From an uncultured Sphingobium sp. (lineage in GTDB: Bacteria; Pseudomonadota; Alphaproteobacteria; Sphingomonadales; Sphingomonadaceae): 30,599 bases of DNA. The notes beneath the pieces were generated by a model. That model did no database searches. It worked only from the letters and a program-made list of their open reading frames with translations, and was not told where the DNA came from. The translations under genes were made by a program, and so were the position numbers. The DNA is taken from positions 1-30,599 of the forward strand of contig CAMLFF010000003.1 of NCBI GenBank assembly GCA_946479185.1. Direction: 5' to 3'. Positions 24,301 through 30,599 of this stretch are shown in pieces (the first letter of the stretch is position 1; every line of letters starts with the position of its first letter).

Positions 24301-25848
24301 GATGCCATTCTCTACTCTTGCTATAAAGGCCTGGCAGACTTTGGTCGCTACATTCTGGAACACCGGGTTGAGCGTTTTGCCGCAGCACCACTTACTGGGC
24401 CGCGACCGCTGACCTTCGAAGAGACGGGCAGAAACTTCTTCGACAACATTGTCGCGGGCCGACCAGACGTGCTGGAGGCGTTCGAGGAGCTGCGCGCGGC
24501 CTACGACACCAGGAGCATGATTTTCGAGCAGAACCCCTTCAGCCTGAGCATCAGCAATGGGGACGTGCCCAGGATCAAGAGCGCGGAGAAGGCATTTTTA
24601 GCGCTTCTTCCTTTAGAGGATGCACAGCGGTTCAAGCATGAGGCCAAGGAATGGGCAAAGGGCGGCTCGGACCATCGCTGGCTCATCCCGGGCAAGGGAA
24701 AGGGCAAAGAGGTCGATGCGCATCGCGCCAAGCTATGGGTCGCCAACCGTGCGATCTCTCTAGGCTGGACCAAAAAGCTATTCGGTAACGACCGGACTCG
24801 CGACGCACGCCACGAAGACCACGGCCGCGTAGAGCGGATCGGCAAGAAATATCAGCGCATTGCCCTTATGGAATTGATGGCGCGCCTTTGCGACAATTTC
24901 TGGCTGAAACCAGATTGGGGTCAGCCGGCACGGGTCTATGACGATCCGCTAGATACCGAATTCGTTCGGGACATCGAGCCGTCGATCATGCCATCCGACG
25001 CCGAAGCACCCTCGCCCCCCGAGTTGCCCGACATTCTGCCTCTCGCTTGCGCGGTCCTGCCAGGGGACAAGCGCAAGGGCTGGGTGTTCGATGCGGACCT
25101 GGCGCCCCAGCGCCTTTCACTGGCGCTGGGCTCCGATCTAACCGACGACGGCTGGGTTGCGCTGTACCGGTACGCTTCCCAGGACATCGACGTCGATGTC
25201 GAGCACAAAAAGAGGTTCCTCGACACGCCGTGGGTGCAGAGTGAATTCTATTTTCTCGCCTTGCTGCTTTTGCCGTGGGAAGATCGAGATAGGTTCGTCG
25301 CCGAGACCGAAGCGAATGCCGACGACTTTCACGAATGGCTACCCAACCAGCGCGTGGATGGTCCCTATATCGGGGAGCTGGGCCGACGGGCGACTTGGGG
25401 CGCCGACCCCTGGTCCACGCTTGAAGTCCGCGGCCCAGAGGAACGCAGCTACCGCGTAATTAAGCCGACCGTCGATTTCAGCTGGGAGAGCCATATGGAT
25501 GGCAGCCTGCCCGACGGATTTGGTCGGCATGTTCCGATCAGCTGGCTTATAGCCGAACTAGGTCTGCGTGGTGATCCGGCAAATCTCGGTATCTATCGCG
25601 ACGCGCATGACACGCCGGTCATCGTGACGAGCGAGCGTTCCGGGCACAGCGCCGCCTTGATCAGAAGGGAGGCCTTGATGTTGCTGACCGAGGCGCACGG
25701 TTTGTCGCCGGTCTGGACGGTAATCGGCGAGCGCATGGCGGTAGAAGACGAAACCAGGCGAAGGCCGGATACGCGCGTCCGATATAACGGCCTGCTTTGG
25801 CTCGAGGGCGTTAAGCCGAAACTGCGTCATTGGTCCCGACCGGATTGA
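21310..25848 (+). CDS. Avs-like STAND NTPase with N-terminal Mrr-like nuclease (1512 aa)
   Basis: Large predicted antiviral sensor-effector. The N-terminal restriction-endonuclease-like domain (1-170) has Glu20 in FEELVCQIARRD, Asp46 in GAGGDGGVE and Gln64-Ala-Lys66 in GYQAKFY, the D-QxK pattern of Mrr-type PD-(D/E)xK nucleases. A helical linker (180-345) leads to the STAND ATPase: Walker A GRAGSGKS (364-371), Walker B ALIAIDAINEG (435-445), SCR (473-475), SNPLFLR (531-537), then FSFQRFQDHLVARALL. The remaining roughly 850 residues are helical-repeat-like, as in the phage-protein-sensing part of Avs proteins. Size and plan fit Avs (AVAST) proteins with Mrr effectors, such as type 4; the subtype cannot be assigned from sequence alone. 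Its ATG overlaps the abiEii stop. In known Avs proteins, binding a phage terminase or portal drives tetramer assembly and nuclease activity. Confidence 0.85.
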   Translation: MIDFTKIIAGEAGQRETFEELVCQIARRDPPATALEFRRIHGAGGDGGVEAVWILENGSEHGYQAKFYNVSRNVDWGAIDDSVKTALATHPKLATMYIAIACALTGQTQRQTTKGRPQISGWDQWKNHKAKWEAEAKGLGRTTTFVPWTAPDLEAKLTEPKMVGLVDYWFGSIELSPAWLAAECRRTVDALEERYHPEDHVDVSTRVAFDGLLRNDAYRARLVEARAELLEASKLGGRPSRNEGDNARLDEVAAKIQAFADTTRVLKSPGQNALAYAAWHSICDDLLKLSFNASQAARSEREALKASSSVDGGPVTAEASPTIAGLDYLIEALRKLQSVTRDFLGEIGSSAGRSDQSRFLLFSGRAGSGKSHLIASEVERGLQAGSPVLFLLGTDFTQHGTAETQILSHYELSGHDFDHLLGAMDARAEASGTRALIAIDAINEGAGAALWRSALQAFAKRVLAFPNLTLCVSCRIEYYPQLITPAIETMATKVEVSGFDTPDEIERAARVYMDRRGIVRPATPWLNPEFSNPLFLRTACLALERAGRKTFPRGMRGTSEVLAFLLESTGRHLGTDYDGSETLVQPVRRALLSLAKQMATTRTDCVTRPDAHRLVEDAFAGIAPPPGKTWLELLRFRGLLRLDPSPDFDSADPMSAPEDVVRFSFQRFQDHLVARALLEPVKDPAGLFAQGGPLHFILGKYGIEWQWRGLFHALGLYCADHYKTEIIDLLPGGEARWWEHYEVEDAFVESIRWRSAPAFSDRTLDLLNRLGRSEEDVVSLLIELAVVADHPWNAKLLHKNLIDRPLPKRDAFWTCAINGAHGDMAHPAWRLIDWCLNAGIRSAGDDALALAALTLAWCQSSTSTILRDSATKALICVLAERPSLTPLLFTAFVECDDPYVVERLYAAVYGASLRTLEPMQLAIFAEAMWTHCFAKGEPPIHLLARDYARGVVELASTAAALPPHIEITLCRPPYGSRAPVFNITEARVEARSARVGADAILYSCYKGLADFGRYILEHRVERFAAAPLTGPRPLTFEETGRNFFDNIVAGRPDVLEAFEELRAAYDTRSMIFEQNPFSLSISNGDVPRIKSAEKAFLALLPLEDAQRFKHEAKEWAKGGSDHRWLIPGKGKGKEVDAHRAKLWVANRAISLGWTKKLFGNDRTRDARHEDHGRVERIGKKYQRIALMELMARLCDNFWLKPDWGQPARVYDDPLDTEFVRDIEPSIMPSDAEAPSPPELPDILPLACAVLPGDKRKGWVFDADLAPQRLSLALGSDLTDDGWVALYRYASQDIDVDVEHKKRFLDTPWVQSEFYFLALLLLPWEDRDRFVAETEANADDFHEWLPNQRVDGPYIGELGRRATWGADPWSTLEVRGPEERSYRVIKPTVDFSWESHMDGSLPDGFGRHVPISWLIAELGLRGDPANLGIYRDAHDTPVIVTSERSGHSAALIRREALMLLTEAHGLSPVWTVIGERMAVEDETRRRPDTRVRYNGLLWLEGVKPKLRHWSRPD

Positions 25849-26248
25849 GCAGGAATAGGTTGTTTGGGCACAGCGAAAGGAGTGAATGCGCCGCCCGGGA
25901 TGTTCGCAAAGTCTCCAAAGTCAGTCGTTCTCGCTGCCGCTTAGGGCTAGACGAACGAACGGCCGGTTTCGGGCTCGCGCAGGAACAGGGTGAACGACCG
26001 AGATCGGGCGCGTCGCAGTCAGTCCACTTCGAGGCGTCAACACGGCAGCTTCTATCAGGACCAGACATTCGGCGCTCGACGACGAAGCATCGCGGAATGA
26101 CCAAGACGGGGCCGATTTCGGTCCGACTGCCTCCGGCTGGTGTAGGCGGAAAGCGGACGTTCATTACGTTAGGCGCTGAGGGCTCGAAAGACACATAGCC
26201 GGCCATCCAACTCGCCTCCCAACTTCTTCCGTTCATACATCGCGAAGA
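25849..26248. other. 400-base gap after the defence operon, no gene recognised
   Basis: No open frame here has a plausible start and recognisable product, and no terminator with a T-run was found directly after the STAND gene. The stretch near 26,150 (GGCGGAAAGCGGACGTTCA) resembles short intergenic segments elsewhere in the island, and may be a decayed repeat. Confidence 0.5.
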
Positions 26249-26998
26249 TCACCCGTGGAGCTCGGGATACGCGCTCGGATCGAGTGCCTGCCCGCCCGCC
26301 AGGCGGTAGGCTAGGTAGCGGTTCATCAGCGTCCACGAGCGTTCCGCCAGCAGCCGGTTGGTCTTCCCGTCGACATACTCGCGATTGCCGTGGCGGGGCG
26401 CCACCGCGCGGTCCGTGAGCAACTGCAGGTAGGGCCTGTCCACGCGGAGGATGTCGCGCATTTTCGACCAGTCATCGGGCGACCTTCCGCCGGTGAGCAT
26501 CCTCAAGATGCTTTCGGCCACCCTGCCGGCGGCGATCGGCGCGTAGTGCCCCCACGTCAGCATCACCGCCACGTCAGACAACACCCTCATCATTGCGACG
26601 TCGGTCGCGACGAGTTCGAAGACTTCCTCGGAGCTATGGCTCGCGAAGACTGTCATCAGCGCGCCAAGCTGCCGATCAGCAAGAACGAGTCCACGCTCTT
26701 CGCCGTCGGGCCGCACCACGCTCTCGATCTGCGGGACGTAGGCAACTCCGTCGGTGACCGTGGCCACCTCCGCCGCGGTGCGGGCCAGGTCCTGTGCGAA
26801 AAAAAAGAGGTCGTCCGCGACGTCAGTCTCCGCATCATCAGTCTCCGCTTCGATCCGGATGGCGCCCTCCTTGATCGACAGCGTGAACACGGTGTCGGGG
26901 ATCGTCTCCGCGCCGGTGACCCTGACCTTGGGCTCGTGGTCCAAAGTCAGTTCGATTTGCTCCGGCAGCATCCGGCCCTTGAACAGATAGGTTGGCAT
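26249..26998 (-). CDS. Hypothetical protein (249 aa)
   Basis: Not recognised. It starts MPTYLFKGRMLPEQIELTLD with a beta-rich acidic N-terminal half (residues 1-70, VFTLSIKEGAIRIEAETDD). A helical C-terminal half follows, with DDLFFFAQDLARTAAEVATV and WGHYAPIAAGRVAESILRML, ending RSWTLMNRYLAYRLAGGQALDP. It has no signal peptide or membrane segment. The start at 26998 is preferred over the longer frame (to 27052) because GGAG lies 9 bases upstream. The second half looks like a protein that could bind a ligand or partner, but no function is proposed. It stands alone, beside a broken imuB remnant on the other strand. Confidence 0.75.
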   Translation of the reverse strand: MPTYLFKGRMLPEQIELTLDHEPKVRVTGAETIPDTVFTLSIKEGAIRIEAETDDAETDVADDLFFFAQDLARTAAEVATVTDGVAYVPQIESVVRPDGEERGLVLADRQLGALMTVFASHSSEEVFELVATDVAMMRVLSDVAVMLTWGHYAPIAAGRVAESILRMLTGGRSPDDWSKMRDILRVDRPYLQLLTDRAVAPRHGNREYVDGKTNRLLAERSWTLMNRYLAYRLAGGQALDPSAYPELHG

Positions 26999-27151
26999 TT
27001 GAGTCTGCTCCGATTCGTCTCGCCGCGTCCGCGACATCGCCTGGAATCCCATGGAACGCCGTCAGGCGCCAGCCTGTCGGACGCCGCGTGTTGGACGGTC
27101 AGAACAGGGCCATCTGCGGTTCGGTTGGGGGTGTCCGGCGCCGGCGGACCA

Positions 27152-27606
27152 GACCTCGCCGGATTGGTCGATGCCCTAGCCAACCGCTCTTGCGGTGCGG
27201 CCCTGCACCGCGCCGGACCGCTCGCGATGCCGGAGCGGTCGGTTGCCCGCCCGTCGGCGCTGACCGCGCCGAGCGGCGTCGCGTGGGACGATAACCTGCC
27301 GGCGGCCTGCCCGCATGCTGTCGCGGCCCACGCCGCTCGAAGTGATCGCGCTGCTGCCAGACAACGCGTCGCGCACGTTCACGCGGCGCTGACGCCGCTT
27401 CGCGGTGACGCGCGGCGACGGCCCGAGCGGCTCGAGGGCGAATGGTGGTGGGATGGAGTGAGCGAGGGCGAGCGGCCTAACCGTGCGCGACTAATTACGA
27501 AGTCGAGACGGCGACCGGCGGTCGCTACGGGCTGTTCAGGCTCGGCGACGGCGTGAACCCGTCGACCGGGCCGATGAGCTGGTTCATCCACGGGGCGTTC
27601 GAGTGA
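27152..27606 (+). pseudogene. imuB: Decayed C-terminal fragment of an ImuB-like Y-family polymerase
   Basis: The DNA still encodes successive pieces typical of the ImuB C-terminus, but in three different frames. Frame one gives DLAGLVDALANR then PERSVARPSALTAPSG. Another frame gives RPTPLEVIALLPDNASRTFTRR, broken by an in-frame TGA at 27390-27392, then RRFAVTRGDGP. Frame one returns with PERLEGEWWWDG. The last frame gives NYEVETATGGRYGLFRLGDG and GPMSWFIHGAFE, ending at the natural stop TGA 27604-27606. The N-terminal and catalytic parts are gone; an opposite-strand gene occupies the space upstream. ImuB normally works with ImuA and DnaE2 in SOS mutagenesis; neither partner is in this window. 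Confidence 0.8.
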
Positions 27607-27624
27607 CGCAGCCGCCGACTTGCG

Positions 27625-29040
27625 TCAGGCGTCGTCCGCCATTTCGTCCAGGCCGGGCAAGACGGCGACGCTGGCGAGGACGAACCGGGCGAAGTCGCCC
27701 GACGTGAACCTGCTGATCGCGTTCGCCTCGTAGTCGACAACGACGTAGGTCTCGTCCGGCGGGGCCGGTATCCCGGCGGTCCCCTCCGCCACGACGGCGG
27801 CATGGAAAAGGCCGCCGTAGAACTGCATGAAGACGGTCAGGTGTCCGGCCCGGCCCGTGACCGGCGGATCGCCCTTCACTATCATCAGGTGGTGATGGGG
27901 AAGGCGTGGATAGCGGTCGGCAAGCTGCTTCGCCAAGTCGTCGGGCAGCTCTTTGGTGCGCCCGGTCCCCAGTCGCGCGTAGTCGCGGGCAGCATCGAAC
28001 GCCGGCGCCCTGACCGCGTCGGCCCCGAAGAGGTGGGCGCACAGGTTGAACGCGATCTTCGTGAGCACGCGGTTGTAGGCAACCCCGTCCATGTTCTGAC
28101 GGAGATGGATCCCTGGGGTTTCGGTGACCTTAGTCTTCGTCCCGGCGGGGACGACCAGCGCGTCGCTGTTCGTCCGGATAAAGCCCAGCAGGCGCGCCGC
28201 GTCCTCGACGTTCCCGGCCCGGCAGACCATCGGGCCCTTCGCGCGCCGAAACGCGCGCGGCGTCAGCAGGCCGGACGGTTTGGTCGCCGGCCGCTCCAGC
28301 GGTTCCAGCCAGATCGCGTCGCGCGGCGCCTTGGCCTCGCCCGACGCCGTGCCGGCCAAGTAACGGTGGCCGTCCCATTTCAGCGGTGTGAGCTGGAAGC
28401 GGACCTCCAGGCCGTCGCGGGTCTTTTCGCAGATGGTCAGCACGTCCGCGAGCGCGCCGAGTTCGGCGACCAGCTCGTTGACCGAAGCGACGTCAGTCCC
28501 GGTGACCGAGATCATATTCGGTGGAACGACGATCACCTGCGGATGGATCGTCGACTGCCCGCGGTGTCCCAGCTCCTGCTCCAGCAGGAGGCCGGAATCG
28601 GGATCGGCGAAGTAGCCGACTGGCGCTTGGATCGAGGGCGTCGCCGTCTTGGCGCCACGACCGCGCGACCGGCTCTGGAGGAAGAGCCGCGCCATCGCCA
28701 GTGGCGACGATCGCATGACCTTCGTCTCGAGCGGCGAGAATACCTTGGTGTTGCAGACCGCGCATACGACATCCTTGAGCAGCCAGCCCCTGTCGTCGCC
28801 GCCCAGTCCGGCGGGCACGACGTGCTCGTCCGTGAACGGTCCAAGCGATGAGCAGTAGATGCAGGTCACGTTTTCTACCGGTTTCCGCGTTCGAGAGGCG
28901 AGCGGGTGGTCGCAATCGAACCGACTTGGCGGAGTTTGGAGCTCCGTGCCCAGCCAATGGACCACGCCCATCCCCCCCTTTCGCACGGCCGCCTCGACGC
29001 GCGCAATATTTCTGACAGATCCGTGAGCTTTACGACGCAC
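27625..29040 (-). CDS. HNH endonuclease-like protein (up to 471 aa)
   Basis: The N-terminal zinc-binding HNH domain reads CIYCSSLGPFTDEHVVPAGLG then LLKDVVCAVCNTKVFSPLE: two CxxC pairs, a DEH histidine and a CN asparagine. This is the plan of HNH_5-like nucleases that cut DNA. The remaining roughly 370 residues have no recognised domain; they contain SVTGTDVASVNELVAEL and HHHLMIVKGDPPVTGRAGHL. The start is uncertain: the frame opens at a GTG at 29040 with no good Shine-Dalgarno, while an ATG at 28971 (MGVVHWLGTELQ) has AAGG 4 bases upstream. Stand-alone HNH genes of this type are common in defence-rich islands, but a role in defence is inference. Confidence 0.75.
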   Translation of the reverse strand: MRRKAHGSVRNIARVEAAVRKGGMGVVHWLGTELQTPPSRFDCDHPLASRTRKPVENVTCIYCSSLGPFTDEHVVPAGLGGDDRGWLLKDVVCAVCNTKVFSPLETKVMRSSPLAMARLFLQSRSRGRGAKTATPSIQAPVGYFADPDSGLLLEQELGHRGQSTIHPQVIVVPPNMISVTGTDVASVNELVAELGALADVLTICEKTRDGLEVRFQLTPLKWDGHRYLAGTASGEAKAPRDAIWLEPLERPATKPSGLLTPRAFRRAKGPMVCRAGNVEDAARLLGFIRTNSDALVVPAGTKTKVTETPGIHLRQNMDGVAYNRVLTKIAFNLCAHLFGADAVRAPAFDAARDYARLGTGRTKELPDDLAKQLADRYPRLPHHHLMIVKGDPPVTGRAGHLTVFMQFYGGLFHAAVVAEGTAGIPAPPDETYVVVDYEANAISRFTSGDFARFVLASVAVLPGLDEMADDA

Positions 29041-29231
29041 GGCTCAGCAACGTAGAGTGAACGAATTAATGGTTGCCCGGCATCTCCGCCGCCCAACGAA
29101 GCATGATACGATGATCGCCTACGTCGAACTACCGGTCACCAAGCACTCAGCTTCCTCCGCAGTGCCTCAAGCTGCCGCCGACCTCACCCAGCGGGAACGG
29201 CAGCTTTCAGGATCGCGCCGCCATTGGTCGG

Positions 29232-29864
29232 ATGACTGAAATCAAGACGCGAAGCCGACCGGCCTGTTTGCGCGACACGAATGGCGGGTTTCAGCAAAAG
29301 CCGACGCTCACATCAACGACGCTGAATGTCTTACGCTGGTCGGCAGCCGCCCTGCTAGTGGACATTCTATCCACCCTGGCCACTTGGAAGCGCTCGTCGG
29401 TTCAGCTCAGTGGGCACCGGCCTCAAGCAAGCTTCAGGGTCAAAGTGCGCGCGTCTTTTGTTGGGCCGAGCAATGAGCTATGTACTTCTTTGGCATTGCC
29501 GGAGGTCGCACACTTGGAGAAATTTCCCTTTTCGGACGAGCAGTGGCTCGACGTGAGCGAGATCGCGAGGGTCTTGCTCACTACGAACGCAGACATAGCT
29601 AAAACCGCTGGCGTTTCGGCCAGTGCGCTCCGCCGCCGAAGTGGATCTGGTTCCCCAGTCGCTCAGAGAAGGTTGCGCGAGTTGATCAATGTTCTGGACA
29701 AGTTGGCCCCCCGTTTTGGTTCCCTCCTGATCGCATATGCATGGATCCGCTCTATCCCACTGCCTGGCTTCGGTGGCGCTACGGCTATGGCGCTAGTTCA
29801 AAAGGGTCGTGCGGACGACGTACTCGAATACATTGATGTCGTGGACGCAGGCGTGTTTGCTTGA
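29232..29864 (+). CDS. MbcA/ParS/Xre-like antitoxin (DUF2384), start uncertain
   Basis: The C-terminal 120 residues match the MbcA/ParS/Xre toxin-binding family. A helix-turn-helix-like stretch (SEIARVLLTTNADIAKTAGVSA) is followed by RRLRELINVLDKLAPRFG. The family tail is AYAWIRSIPLPGFGGATAMA then LVQKGRADDVLEYIDVVDAGVFA. The N-terminal 90 residues of the open frame (from ATG 29232) do not resemble anything and may be non-coding. A TTG at 29490, 29496 or 29514 could be the true start, giving a protein of about 115-125 aa. Family members neutralise RES-domain NADase toxins; no RES domain follows here, and the next gene is unknown. Confidence 0.6.
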   Translation: MTEIKTRSRPACLRDTNGGFQQKPTLTSTTLNVLRWSAAALLVDILSTLATWKRSSVQLSGHRPQASFRVKVRASFVGPSNELCTSLALPEVAHLEKFPFSDEQWLDVSEIARVLLTTNADIAKTAGVSASALRRRSGSGSPVAQRRLRELINVLDKLAPRFGSLLIAYAWIRSIPLPGFGGATAMALVQKGRADDVLEYIDVVDAGVFA

Positions 29865-30037
29865 TCGTGCCCACGACCGCGCAATTCCTGTCGTTCATTC
29901 GTCGCGATCAACCGCTGTATTGCGGACCCTCGTTCATCTCTAAAAGCCCGGCCTTTTACGTGGGCCCACAGTTATGTCAGACGCGACTAGCGATGCTTAG
30001 TCATTGCTCGTAAGCACTTGAAGGTGCGAAGGCAGGA

Positions 30038-30599
30038 ATGGGGGCGGGCGGCGTGGCAGTATTAAAGCGACGAACCAGCGGTGACGCTAACTGGTCTCTT
30101 CGAAATCGCGTGAATGCCCCGCAAAGAGATTTCTATCTGATACACGTGACGGCAGTCGGAACAGCGCGGGAGATCATTAGGGGGGCGCAGATCGAAGCAC
30201 GGGTGTGCAAGGTTCTGAATGTAAAGCTGGTCTATTTCTTCGCAATGCGGCCCGCGTACAAATTGCATGGCGCGGACCAGAAGAACGACATCCTCGATTA
30301 TTTCCCCTTTGTATTCCTGGTGAGCACTGAGAATCTGGGTGCCCCTTACCACGTCTATCCCTTTGATACCGGAGGAGCCCTGGAAGGAGCATTCGACGAA
30401 GGCGCCAGCCCTGCAGTTTTTCTCGAGGATTACGCTCTCGAAGAGACGCTGCAGGCAGTCAATGATCACATAAGCTGGGCATTTGATACGCCGGCTAATT
30501 ATTACGACGGGAAGCTGAAGCCCACTTTCGGCAAGGATATTCCGGACTGGGACGCCGGTCCGAAGACTTTTGCCAAGATTTCTAGACTGGCATCAGTAG
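30038..30599 (+). CDS. Unknown protein, possible ADP-ribosyltransferase-like fold, C-terminus cut by window edge
   Basis: Open frame from ATG 30038 (AGGA directly before, AAGG 6 bases before) to the window end, 187 residues seen. Early sequence FYLIHVTAVGTAREIIRGAQ followed by KLVYFFAMRPAYKL has the look of the first strand-helix-strand of ADP-ribosyltransferase-like toxins (strand with His and Thr, helix with a Gly-containing end, then a YF strand). Later parts are FPFVFLVSTENLGAPYHVYPFD and PAVFLEDYALEETLQAVNDHISWAF. No family was recognised and the ART idea is a guess from pattern. It lies 173 bases after the antitoxin-like gene in the same direction, so it could be that gene's partner. 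Confidence 0.5.
   Translation, partial: MGAGGVAVLKRRTSGDANWSLRNRVNAPQRDFYLIHVTAVGTAREIIRGAQIEARVCKVLNVKLVYFFAMRPAYKLHGADQKNDILDYFPFVFLVSTENLGAPYHVYPFDTGGALEGAFDEGASPAVFLEDYALEETLQAVNDHISWAFDTPANYYDGKLKPTFGKDIPDWDAGPKTFAKISRLASV

Larger units (their letters stand above)
16850..30599. mobile_element. Probable integrated genomic island, left end at tRNA-Val fragment; right end outside window
   Basis: From the tRNA fragment rightwards the gene content changes from housekeeping genes to exonucleases, a toxin-antitoxin pair, an antiviral-type NTPase, an HNH nuclease, a second antitoxin-like gene and a broken SOS polymerase gene. Gaps are longer and several genes are unfamiliar. No integrase, transposase or conjugation gene is visible here. 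By the usual rule the integrase and the restored tRNA-Val would be at the far end, beyond position 30,599. The boundary is supported by sequence; the extent is inference. Confidence 0.6.

Noticed and set aside
26390..27556. Long plus-strand open frame (388 aa)
   Set aside because: Most of it runs opposite a convincing minus-strand gene (26249-26998); only its last part has meaning, as one piece of the imuB relic.
29865..30037. Possible RES-domain toxin directly after the MbcA/ParS-like gene
   Set aside because: No RES motifs or long open frame are present in this stretch; the next real frame begins at 30038 and is not RES-like.
16850..30599. CRISPR array or insertion sequence within the island
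   Set aside because: No regularly spaced direct repeats and no transposase or terminal inverted repeats were seen.

Overview
The window looks like a sphingomonad-type alphaproteobacterial chromosome. This is inference from gene content, high G+C and the sequence style of the TonB receptor, LeuA and SOS-gene relic; no rRNA or marker gene fixes it. Two parts are joined at about position 16,850.

Left part (1-16,849) is ordinary core chromosome. It starts with a truncated trxB (minus strand). Next is a four-gene minus-strand operon: circularly permuted ATP-grasp protein, alpha-E protein, transglutaminase-like protease and Anbu proteasome-like peptidase, in that transcription order. Divergent from it is leuA, preceded by a short Leu/Arg-rich leader ORF and strong RNA hairpins that look like an attenuator. 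A bidirectional-looking terminator separates leuA from a TonB-dependent receptor, which is divergent from an AraC-type regulator. Then come a sorbosone/glucose dehydrogenase-like protein with a C-terminal cytochrome c, an SBF-like transporter, an HD-GYP protein whose HD pair is degenerate, YbaK, a tiny Lmo0937-type membrane protein, a secreted NTF2-like protein and a secreted DUF3060 protein.

At 16,850-16,899 lies the 3' half of a tRNA-Val(GAC) gene (minus strand, anticodon arm to CCA), still followed by its own terminator. No D-arm or 5' acceptor strand is present. This is the scar expected at the distal end of an element integrated into a tRNA gene. Everything to the right is accessory: two DEDD-type exonucleases, then a tightly overlapping three-gene operon abiEi-abiEii-(Mrr-like nuclease + STAND NTPase, 1512 aa). 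That operon joins a type IV toxin-antitoxin pair to an Avs-like phage sensor and is the most interesting object in the window. Further right are an unknown 249-aa protein, a decayed imuB fragment spread over three frames, an HNH endonuclease, an MbcA/ParS/Xre-like antitoxin and an unknown protein cut by the window end. No integrase was found; if the island model is right, it and the intact tRNA-Val should lie beyond position 30,599.

Several start codons are uncertain and are flagged. No database search was possible, so family names rest on motif recognition.
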